A stretch of 64,000 nt of DNA from Novosphingobium ginsenosidimutans (lineage in GTDB: Bacteria; Pseudomonadota; Alphaproteobacteria; Sphingomonadales; Sphingomonadaceae). The position numbers were made by a program, and so were the translations under genes. Each line of letters begins with the position of its first letter. The stretch's first letter is position 1. Of this stretch, positions 35,977 through 43,053 are shown piece after piece. The notes below the pieces were generated by a model that was given only the letters and a program-made list of their open reading frames with translations, was not told the origin of the DNA and did no database searches. The stretch covers positions 62,001-126,000 of the forward strand of contig NZ_CP042345.1 of the NCBI RefSeq assembly GCF_007954425.1, given 5' to 3'.

Positions 35977-37210
35977 AGCGCAGCACCTGCACTGGATCGG
36001 TACTCGCCGCCTTGAAGGCCGGGTAAAGCGTGGCCAGGAAGCTGAACACCAGCGCCATGATCACGATCAGCACGATCTCGACCGGATCGGGCCGAGCGGG
36101 CAGTTCGGTCAAGAAGCGGATCTTGGGGTCCCACAGGTTCTGGCCGGTCAGCACCTCGATCACCCGGACGATCGACTGGCGGAAGAACAGGAAGGCTGCA
36201 CCCAGGATCAGACCAGCAACAGTGCCGAGCGCGCCCACCACGAAGCCAACCGTGACGAAGACCTTGAGCAAGCTCTTCCGGCTCGCCCCCATTGTGCGCA
36301 GGATCGCAATATCCCGGGTCTTGGCGCGGACCAGCATGATCAGCGATGACAGGATATTGAACACCGCGACAAGCACGATGATCGAAAGCACCACAAACAT
36401 CGCCACCCGCTCGACCGCCAGCGCCTCGAACAGGCTGGCATTCATCGACCGCCAGTCCGTCACCACGGCCTGTCCAGCAAGGCGCTGCGAGACGGGCTTC
36501 AGGATTTCGGTAACAGCATCGGGATCTGTCACCTGCACCTCGATCATCCCGATGGCGTCCCCCGTCAGCAGCAGGGTCTGCGCATCCTCGATTGGCATGA
36601 CAACGAAGCGCTCGTCGAAATCGAACACTCCGATCTCAAAGATCGCGGCGACGCGGTAGGCGATCTCGCGCGGGACGGTGCCGAACGGCGTCGAGCGTCC
36701 CTGCGGGTTGATGATCGTCAGCGTATCGCCCACTCGGATGCCGAGATTTGCGGCCAACTGCGAGCCAATCGCGACCTCACCCGCTCCGGGTTTTAGCGGC
36801 GCGAGCGAGCCGGAGACCAGCTTCGGCTTCAACCGCTGGATATCCTCTGCAGTATTGCCGCGCGCAAAGACCAGGTCGACCCGGCCGTTGAAGCTGCCCA
36901 TCTGCGGCTGCTCGATAAGGGGGGAGGCTTGGGTCACACCGGGGGTCTGGCGCACTTCCTGAAGTACGCTCTGCCAGTTCTCGATCCGCCCGCCGTAAGC
37001 CTGGACGATGGCGTGCCCATTGAGCCCGACGATCTTGTCGAAAAGTTCGGCGCGGAAGCCGTTCATCACGCTCATCACGATGACCAGCGCGGCCACGCCC
37101 AGCGCCACGGCAACCAGGCTGATCCCGGCGACCAGGGCAATGAACGCCTCGCTCCGCCCCGGCAGGAGGTAGCGTTTGACCAGCACCTTTTCGAAGGGAG
37201 AAAGCAGCAA
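35969..37210 (-). CDS. lolC: lipoprotein-releasing ABC transporter permease LolC/E
   Basis: Inner-membrane subunit of the Lol machinery. 413 residues with four membrane helices: one near residues 25-50 ([29 protein letters not shown], the Lol-family signature region), a large periplasmic domain, then three C-terminal helices ([53 protein letters not shown]). TTG 37210 is the likely start, with GAGG upstream. It heads the lolC-lolD pair and is divergent from the SOS-controlled islet. Confidence 0.92.
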   Translation of the reverse strand: MLLSPFEKVLVKRYLLPGRSEAFIALVAGISLVAVALGVAALVIVMSVMNGFRAELFDKIVGLNGHAIVQAYGGRIENWQSVLQEVRQTPGVTQASPLIEQPQMGSFNGRVDLVFARGNTAEDIQRLKPKLVSGSLAPLKPGAGEVAIGSQLAANLGIRVGDTLTIINPQGRSTPFGTVPREIAYRVAAIFEIGVFDFDERFVVMPIEDAQTLLLTGDAIGMIEVQVTDPDAVTEILKPVSQRLAGQAVVTDWRSMNASLFEALAVERVAMFVVLSIIVLVAVFNILSSLIMLVRAKTRDIAILRTMGASRKSLLKVFVTVGFVVGALGTVAGLILGAAFLFFRQSIVRVIEVLTGQNLWDPKIRFLTELPARPDPVEIVLIVIMALVFSFLATLYPAFKAASTDPVQVLRYE

Positions 37211-37288
37211 GGATGGCCTCGGGGTGAGGGAAATTCGTCACGCTGGACTTAGGGCGATCACTTCGAAAGGGCAATGCTCGACAAACTA

Positions 37289-37318
37289 TTGACAAATAGC
37301 ATTGTTCCTGATATGTTC
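37289..37318 (+). promoter_or_regulatory. sigma-70 promoter with embedded LexA (SOS) operator
   Basis: TTGACA at 37289-37294 is a perfect -35, and TATGTT at 37312-37317 is the -10, 17 bases apart. GTTC-CTGATAT-GTTC at 37304-37318 is the alphaproteobacterial LexA operator (GTTC-N7-GTTC) and covers the spacer and -10, so LexA should repress this promoter until DNA damage. The predicted transcript starts near 37324, ahead of GGAGG at 37333-37337. Confidence 0.8.
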
Positions 37319-37344
37319 TGTACTTTCCATCTGGAGGTCGCCAA

Positions 37345-38148
37345 GTGGAGCGTCGTCAAAGCCACTCTCTCTTCGATACGTGGATGCGATCTGGGCGGCT
37401 GCCAGAATCAAGCGCCCCAGCAGAGCGTAAGTTTAATCCCTATCATGATCCCGACGATGGCCGATTCACGTTTGGGCCGGGCAATGCCGGTGCTTTACGC
37501 CCGCGCCAAGTGTCCTTGCAGTCGCGATCGGCCGGACAAACCAGGCAAGCGGCTTCTCCGTCCTCTCGGAAAGTGCCATCCGACCCGATCGGTGATATAA
37601 TTGAACGGGAATTGCGCCGCTCAGGCGAAGGTAATGGTATGGCGGGTGGAGCCACTCAAGAGAGGGTTCAACAGGCCAAATCCGTTTTGACGCACTGGCC
37701 AATTGTGGGTGGTTCGGAAGCCATGCTCAACCGGGCGGACAAGCTGAACGAAGGCGGTCCGCGATATGGGGACAAGAGAGGCAAAGGGGCACACAAGGGA
37801 ATCGATCTGAAGGCTCCAGCGGGCACGCTAGTTCGGTCCGCAGGAACAGGAGCGATCGTTGCAATTTCACCAAATCCTAGTCCCAGTTACGGCGTTCAAG
37901 TTGTGATCTATCATGGCAATGGAGTTTACACACATTATGCCCATCTTCAGCCCGGTTCTCCAACATTGCGCCCTGGTACCAAAGTTAAGGCCGGTGACGT
38001 GATCGGACGCGTAGGCCGAACTGGGAACACGCCGAGTACAGGTGACACGCATCTGCATTTTGAAGTCAGGATTGGATCTCCCAGGCCTGTCACAGCGGGT
38101 GGTAAAACAAGTGATCCGCTCAAGCTGCTTCCACGAAGCAGGCCGTGA
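37345..38148 (+). CDS. SOS-controlled M23 peptidase-domain protein without signal peptide
   Basis: The 267-residue product has a C-terminal LytM/lysostaphin-type M23 domain with an intact zinc site: H150-x3-D154 (HKGID), H197/H200 in YTHYAHL and H236-L-H238 in HLHFEV. Such domains cut peptidoglycan cross-links. The N-terminal half has no signal peptide. It holds KFNPYHDPDDGRFTFGPG at residues 29-46, an NPxHDxxxGRFtxGPG motif that I associate with effector, toxin and phage-linked proteins. GTG 37345 sits 7 bases after GGAGG. The promoter has a LexA box, GC is clearly low, and the stop overlaps a secreted-protein gene by 4 bases. An SOS-induced lytic toxin or bacteriocin is inferred, not shown. 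Confidence 0.8.
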   Translation: MERRQSHSLFDTWMRSGRLPESSAPAERKFNPYHDPDDGRFTFGPGNAGALRPRQVSLQSRSAGQTRQAASPSSRKVPSDPIGDIIERELRRSGEGNGMAGGATQERVQQAKSVLTHWPIVGGSEAMLNRADKLNEGGPRYGDKRGKGAHKGIDLKAPAGTLVRSAGTGAIVAISPNPSPSYGVQVVIYHGNGVYTHYAHLQPGSPTLRPGTKVKAGDVIGRVGRTGNTPSTGDTHLHFEVRIGSPRPVTAGGKTSDPLKLLPRSRP

Positions 38149-38645
38149 AGCAGTTTCGATTTGCCATAGCGCTGGCAATCGCATCGCCAGCTGGTGCCAG
38201 CCAGACCGCTTTGCTATCATTGGATTCAATTGACGTGGGCAGACTGAAGCTCGGCCAAGTTGTCAACACGCTTCCATCGGGAGTGCGCAAGCGTCAGGAC
38301 TGTACTGACAGGAAGGATCCCTTGTCCTGCACAGTTCTGCTGGACGACGGTATCTGGTATGTATTTGTTGATCGCAAAGTTGCCGACAAGACGATCGAAC
38401 TGCCTTCAAAGGCTGTACCGTCCTGGATCGATCTTAAAGCCAGTCCCTCGACCGCAAAAGTCCAACTGGAGAAAAAAATTCGCCGAAAATTTCGGATGTG
38501 GACTCACGACTCGGGCGATGTGATTGTCGAAACAGATTTCTCAATTAGATCAAAATTCGGGAGTTATTTCAAAATCTCACTAAGCTTTAAAAAAGGGAGG
38601 GTAAATTTCATAAGTATCACGACACTTCCCGATCCCGAGGTTTGA
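38145..38645 (+). CDS. secreted small protein, candidate immunity partner
   Basis: A 166-residue protein with a signal peptide (FRFAIALAIASPAGASQ), hence periplasmic. Two cysteines (RQDCTD and LSCTVLL) could form a disulfide. The rest is basic and strand-rich (DDGIWYVFVDRKVADKTIEL, YFKISLSFKKGRVNFISIT). I recognise no family. GTG 38145 overlaps the M23 gene stop (GTGA), so production is coupled. A periplasmic partner coupled to a wall hydrolase fits an inhibitor or immunity protein, but a structural or chaperone role cannot be excluded. This is among the most AT-rich coding sequence in the window. Confidence 0.65.
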   Translation: MKQFRFAIALAIASPAGASQTALLSLDSIDVGRLKLGQVVNTLPSGVRKRQDCTDRKDPLSCTVLLDDGIWYVFVDRKVADKTIELPSKAVPSWIDLKASPSTAKVQLEKKIRRKFRMWTHDSGDVIVETDFSIRSKFGSYFKISLSFKKGRVNFISITTLPDPEV

Positions 38646-38700
38646 AAATGGGCGAACGAAAAATTTGTCAACAGTCTGCCTGAGCCACCCAAGTGTCTAG

Positions 38701-39411
38701 TCAAAACGGAATAGGCTGACCGTCCCAGCCGTAAGCCTTCCCGCTATCGTCCAGGGTGAGGCCGTCGATCACGTCTAGCAAGTACCTCGCCGCCTCGTCC
38801 GGCGTGAACAGGCGCTGCCCTTCGCGCATGCTGGTGAAGGGGGCGGACAGGTCGGTAGCAACGGTGCCGGGATGGAGTGCGGCGACTACGGCCTGTGGAT
38901 GGGTGCGGCGCAGTTCGATCGCAAAGTTCCGCAGGATCATGTTAAGCGCCGCCTTGCTGGCGCGATAGGCGTGCCAGCCGCCGAGGCGGTTGTCAGCTAT
39001 CGAGCCGACCCGGGCGGTGAGCGCGGCAAAGACTGCCCGCTCGCGGCGCGGCAGCAGCGGCAGGAAGTGCTTGCCGATCAACGCTGGCCCGGTGGCATTG
39101 ATGGCAAAGGCATGGGCATAGGCAGCGGGGTCCTGCGCCTTGTAGGTCTTCTCAGGCTGGAAATCGGGGCCACCGGAGAGGACGCCGGTTGCTACGAAGA
39201 CCAGTGACACATTTCCACCGATCCGGCCGGCGGCGGACGCGATGCTGGCTTCGTCGGTCAGGTCAAAGGCAAAAGGCACTGCCCCCGCCGGCGCAGCCTG
39301 ACCCGAGCGCGACCCGGCCCAGATGCGCTCATACCGCCCCTTGGCCACGACGGCTTCGACCAGCGCCGCGCCGATCCCGCCGCTTGCCCCGAAGATAACG
39401 GCCTGGCTCAA
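38701..39411 (-). CDS. SDR oxidoreductase coupled to folE
   Basis: A 236-residue short-chain dehydrogenase with cofactor motif FGASGGIGAALVE and the active-site YRASKAALN preceded by a glycine-rich stretch (ADNRLGGWHA). It resembles C-factor (CsgA)-type SDRs. TTG 39411 overlaps the folE stop as TTGA (39408-39411) and is chosen because it gives the normal SDR N-terminus; upstream in-frame codons lie inside folE. Coupling to GTP cyclohydrolase hints at a pterin-related substrate, as an inference from context only. Confidence 0.8.
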   Translation of the reverse strand: MSQAVIFGASGGIGAALVEAVVAKGRYERIWAGSRSGQAAPAGAVPFAFDLTDEASIASAAGRIGGNVSLVFVATGVLSGGPDFQPEKTYKAQDPAAYAHAFAINATGPALIGKHFLPLLPRRERAVFAALTARVGSIADNRLGGWHAYRASKAALNMILRNFAIELRRTHPQAVVAALHPGTVATDLSAPFTSMREGQRLFTPDEAARYLLDVIDGLTLDDSGKAYGWDGQPIPF

Positions 39412-40019
39412 TAGCCCATCAGGCTGAGCACTTCCTTGCGGCTGCGCTCGTCTTCCAGGAAGCAACCGAGCATCCGGCTAGTGACCATGCCGACCCCCGG
39501 CGTACGCACGCCGCGGCCAGTCATGCAGCCATGCTGCGCCTCGATCACCACAGCAACGCCATGTGGTTGGAGGTGATCCCAGATGCACTGCGCAACTTCG
39601 GCGGTCAGGCGTTCCTGGATCTGGAGACGACGGGCGAAGCCGTGCAGAACACGCGCCAGCTTCGAGATGCCGACCACCCGGTTCTTGGGCAGATAGGCGA
39701 TCGAGGCCTTGCCTGTGATCGGGGCCATGTGGTGCTCGCAGTGCGACTGGAAAGGAATGTCCTTGAGCAGCACGACCTCGTCATAGCCGCCAACTTCCTC
39801 GAAAGTGCGCGAGAGGTGCAGTGCCGGGTCTTCCTCGTTCCCCTGGCAGTATTCGCGCCAGGCGCGCGCGACACGGGCCGGGGTGTCGATCAGGCCTTCG
39901 CGTGAGGGGTCCTCGCCAGCCCAGCGCAGCAGGGTGCGCAGCGCGTCCTGGACCTCGTCAGGGACGACCAGCTTGGTCTCACCCTCATCATGGTCAAGGT
40001 GACTGGTCATGTAGTTCAT
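39408..40019 (-). CDS. folE: GTP cyclohydrolase I
   Basis: Converts GTP to dihydroneopterin triphosphate, the first step of folate synthesis. 203 residues. Zinc ligands are in HCEHHMAPITGKASIAYLP and the Cys of EAQHGCMTGRGV. GISKLARVLHGFARRLQIQE is the classic active-site segment. ATG at 40017-40019 follows GGAAGG on the minus strand; an ATG three codons later is possible. Divergent from purF across 171 bases, and its stop overlaps the SDR start. Confidence 0.96.
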   Translation of the reverse strand: MNYMTSHLDHDEGETKLVVPDEVQDALRTLLRWAGEDPSREGLIDTPARVARAWREYCQGNEEDPALHLSRTFEEVGGYDEVVLLKDIPFQSHCEHHMAPITGKASIAYLPKNRVVGISKLARVLHGFARRLQIQERLTAEVAQCIWDHLQPHGVAVVIEAQHGCMTGRGVRTPGVGMVTSRMLGCFLEDERSRKEVLSLMGY

Positions 40020-40190
40020 GGCGTTGGTCCTTCCTTCCCCCGAGTGTCCCGATCTGGGCCTGCCTCAACCCCTTCGCAACCCCGTCTTTGGACCGCCCTT
40101 GGGGACGGATGCGAAGCCATGCTTGCCTTGCGGCGCGAGTCCGGCCAAAGGCGCTGGCGAAGCGCGAGCGCACAGGCAGGCGATTCCATC

Positions 40191-41663
40191 ATGAACATCA
40201 CTCACCCGTTCCTGGACAGCGACGGCGACAAGCTGCGCGAGGAATGCGGCATCTTCGGCGTGATCGGCAGTCCCGAAGCCGCCGCCATCACCGCGCTGGG
40301 CCTGCACGCCCTGCAGCATCGCGGGCAGGAAGCCTGCGGCATCGTCAGCTGGGACGGCCACGAATTCTTCGCCCGCCGCGGCCTGGGCCATGTTGCCCAG
40401 GTGTTTGCCGACCAGACGATCATCAATGAATTGCCTGGTCACATGGCCTCTGGCCACGTCCGCTATTCGACCACCGGCGGCCAGGGCCTGCGCAATGTCC
40501 AGCCGCTCCATGCCGACCTGGCGCGTGGCGGGTTCTCGATCGCCCACAATGGCAACATTTCCAACGCCATGCACCTCAAGCAGGAGCTGGTCGACAAGGG
40601 CGCGATCTTCCAGTCGACGTCCGATACCGAGGTGATCATCCACCTGATTGCGACCAGCCGTTATCCGACCCTGCTTGACCGCTTCGTCGATGCGCTGCGG
40701 ATGGTCGAAGGCGCCTATTCGCTGATCTGCCAGACGCCGAAGCGGATGATCGCCTGCCGCGATCCGCTGGGCATTCGCCCGCTGGTAATGGGCAAGATTG
40801 GCGATGCCACGGTCTTTGCCAGCGAAACGGTCGCGCTTGACGTGGTCGGCGCGCAGTTCGTGCGCGAGATCGAGCCGGGTGAGATTGTCGAAGTGCGCCA
40901 GGATGGCCGGTTGTCATCGCACCGCCCCTTCGGCCGCCCCTCGCCGCGTCCCTGTATCTTCGAGCACGTCTATTTCAGCCGGCCAGACTCGGTTTCGGGC
41001 GGGCAGTCGGTTTACGAAGTGCGGCGCAAGATCGGGATCGAGCTGGCCCGCGAAGCCCCGGTCGAGGCCGATCTGGTCGTACCGGTACCTGATAGCGGCG
41101 TGCCGGCGGCGATCGGCTTTGCCCAGGAAAGCGGCATTCCCTTTGGCCTGGGCATCATCCGTTCGCACTATGTCGGGCGGACCTTCATCCAGCCATCGGA
41201 CGGCGCCCGCCATGCCGACGTCAAGCGCAAGCACAACGCCAACCGCGCGCTGGTCGAAGGCAAGCGGATTGTTCTCATCGATGACTCGATCGTGCGCGGC
41301 ACGACTTCAATGAAGATCGTGCAGATGATGCGCGATGCCGGAGCCAAGGAAGTGCACTTCCGCGTTGCCAGCCCGCCGACCAACAATTCCTGCTTCTATG
41401 GCGTCGACACGCCTGAGCGGCACAAGCTGCTCGCCGCGCGGATGGACTTGCAGGAAATGACCAAGTTCATCGTTGCCGACAGCCTGGCTTTCGTTTCGAT
41501 CGACGGGCTTTACCGCGCGGTCGGTGAAAATGGCCGCAATGCCGCCTGCCCGCAGCACTGCGATGCCTGCTTCACCGGAGACTATCCGACCAAGCTGACC
41601 GACCTGGCCGATCGTGCTGCCGAAGCCGATCAGCTCAACCTGCCAGTCGGGAAAGTCGCGTGA
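40191..41663 (+). CDS. purF: amidophosphoribosyltransferase
   Basis: First committed step of purine synthesis: PRPP plus glutamine to phosphoribosylamine. 490 residues. The nucleophile cysteine is Cys19 in REECGIFGVIG, behind an 18-residue propeptide, as in the Bacillus-type enzyme. The PRPP loop VLIDDSIVRGTTS is present. C-terminal cysteines in ACPQHCDACFTGDYP and in NNSCFYG fit the 4Fe-4S-containing class. ATG 40191 is placed so that the propeptide is normal; upstream codons lie in the folE promoter. The next gene overlaps its stop. Confidence 0.95.
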   Translation: MNITHPFLDSDGDKLREECGIFGVIGSPEAAAITALGLHALQHRGQEACGIVSWDGHEFFARRGLGHVAQVFADQTIINELPGHMASGHVRYSTTGGQGLRNVQPLHADLARGGFSIAHNGNISNAMHLKQELVDKGAIFQSTSDTEVIIHLIATSRYPTLLDRFVDALRMVEGAYSLICQTPKRMIACRDPLGIRPLVMGKIGDATVFASETVALDVVGAQFVREIEPGEIVEVRQDGRLSSHRPFGRPSPRPCIFEHVYFSRPDSVSGGQSVYEVRRKIGIELAREAPVEADLVVPVPDSGVPAAIGFAQESGIPFGLGIIRSHYVGRTFIQPSDGARHADVKRKHNANRALVEGKRIVLIDDSIVRGTTSMKIVQMMRDAGAKEVHFRVASPPTNNSCFYGVDTPERHKLLAARMDLQEMTKFIVADSLAFVSIDGLYRAVGENGRNAACPQHCDACFTGDYPTKLTDLADRAAEADQLNLPVGKVA

Positions 41664-42373
41664 CCGATCTGACTGGACAGGTCGCGCTCGTCACGGGCGC
41701 GAGCCGCGGCATTGGCGCGGCAACGGCCCAGGCCCTGGCTGCAGCCGGGGCTCACGTGATCCTGACCGGGCGCGACACCAAGTCGCTGGAAGCGGTTGAG
41801 GAAGCGATCTTTTCTGCCGGCGGCAGCGCCACGATCGCCCCGGTTGACCTGGCTGAAGGCGATGGGATTGCCCGACTGGCCCAGGCCATCAGCGGGCGCT
41901 GGCCGACCCTGGATATCCTGGTCCACGCTGCAGCGGTGCTGCCGCAGCTTACCGGCGTTACCGATATCGAAGCGAAGAGCCTGGCCAATGCGCTGACCAT
42001 CAACGCTTCGGCCACCCAGGCGCTGATCGCCCGGTTCGATCCGCTGCTGCGCAAGAGCAGTAATCCGCGCCTCATTTACCTTACCACCTCGGTCGCAACA
42101 TCGCCGCGCGCCTGGTGGGGGGGCTATGCTGCCAGCAAGGCGGCCGCCGAAGTACTGGTCGATTGCTACGCCCAGGAAGTGCGGAATATCACGCCAATCC
42201 GCGTCGCGATCATCGATCCCGGCGCCACCCGCACGGCGATGCGGGCCAAGGCCTATCCTGGCGAAGATCCCAAGCGGAACAAGGAACCAGCAGTCGTCGC
42301 CGACCGCATCGTTGCCTTGCTTGGTGAACAGTTTGCCAGCCCGCACCGCGAACGCGTTAACCAGCCCTCATAA
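41660..42373 (+). CDS. SDR family oxidoreductase
   Basis: A 237-residue classical SDR. The cofactor motif TGASRGIGAATA is followed by a basic residue in LTGRD, which favours NADP(H). The active-site Tyr and Lys are in YAASKAAAEVLV, and the post-active IDPGATRTAMRAKAYPGEDP is typical of a short-chain 3-oxoacyl reductase-like group. GTG 41660 overlaps the purF stop (GTGA). The physiological substrate is unknown; the association with purF may be only an operon convenience. Confidence 0.85.
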   Translation: MTDLTGQVALVTGASRGIGAATAQALAAAGAHVILTGRDTKSLEAVEEAIFSAGGSATIAPVDLAEGDGIARLAQAISGRWPTLDILVHAAAVLPQLTGVTDIEAKSLANALTINASATQALIARFDPLLRKSSNPRLIYLTTSVATSPRAWWGGYAASKAAAEVLVDCYAQEVRNITPIRVAIIDPGATRTAMRAKAYPGEDPKRNKEPAVVADRIVALLGEQFASPHRERVNQPS

Positions 42374-42458
42374 CATCCGGGCAACCCAGCCGGTCCATAG
42401 TTTGCCAAGCCTGTTCGGAAAGCTCCGGGCAAGCGCAGCCTTTAGCAAGGACCCGGCC

Positions 42459-42818
42459 ATGAGCGATTATTTGCTGCACACGCGCGACCCTTATTTCTCT
42501 GCCGCCCAGGAAGACCGCAGCGCTCCGCGCACCCGCATCACTATCCCGGCGATGCTACGCGTATCGGGCGGGCGTGGCTTCCAGACCGTGGTTCATGACC
42601 TGTCGCTGAGCGGCTTCTGCGCCGCCGCGATCAACCGGATCCATCCGGGCACTCTCTGCTGGCTGACCTTGCCGGGTCTTGAAGCCCTGCAGGGTGAAGT
42701 GGTGTGGTGGGACAACAGCCTGACCGGCTGCGCTTTCGAGCAACTGCTCTCGCCGATTGTGCACGACAATATCCTGGCCCGCTGGCGCGGCGATTCGAGC
42801 TTCCGTCCGGTCTGCTGA
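42459..42818 (+). CDS. single-domain PilZ c-di-GMP-binding protein
   Basis: A 119-residue PilZ protein. The c-di-GMP-binding residues are intact: R20-SAP-R24 (RxxxR) and D47-LSLSG52 (D/NxSxxG), followed by the barrel strands TLCWLTLPGLEALQGEVVWWD. ATG 42459 follows AAGG at 42447-42450. It has no output domain, so it must act by protein contact, for example on motility or polysaccharide machinery. No cyclase or phosphodiesterase is in the window. Confidence 0.88.
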   Translation: MSDYLLHTRDPYFSAAQEDRSAPRTRITIPAMLRVSGGRGFQTVVHDLSLSGFCAAAINRIHPGTLCWLTLPGLEALQGEVVWWDNSLTGCAFEQLLSPIVHDNILARWRGDSSFRPVC

Positions 42819-43004
42819 AGACCCGGGCGCACAAGCCCCCCGAGCCCTCGCCCGCTGGCGCAGTCCCGACGGCCCTTCCGTGTGCCGGCCGGCGGGGGTT
42901 CACCCTTCAACCTGTCGCGAACCAACTGCCGGACTGCCAGACCGGGGCACTCTGGCTATTGGCAGCCTGTCCTGCCGAATTCGCAGCCGCCAGAAACAGC
43001 AAGT

Positions 43005-43030
43005 GGGGCGCAGCCTTGCGGCCGCGCCCC
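43005..43030 (-). terminator. hairpin between convergent pilZ and TonB receptor genes
   Basis: GGGGCGC (43005-43011) pairs with GCGCCCC (43024-43030), with GCC/GGC pairing inside after one mismatch, around a TTGC loop. It lies 24 bases after the receptor stop on the minus strand and is followed there by ACTTGCTGTTTC, only mildly T-rich. Probable terminator for the receptor; possibly also used by the plus strand. Confidence 0.55.
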
Positions 43031-43053
43031 TGTACGCTTCTGAACTGCCCTGA

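Noticed and set aside
37211..38700. Prophage or integrated element around the M23 gene
   Set aside because: No integrase, structural phage genes, tRNA end or direct repeats were seen in the 1.5 kb; low GC alone shows transfer, not a phage.
42819..43053. Possible small gene between pilZ and the TonB receptor
   Set aside because: Short frames lack ribosome sites and codon bias; apart from the terminator hairpin nothing is supported.
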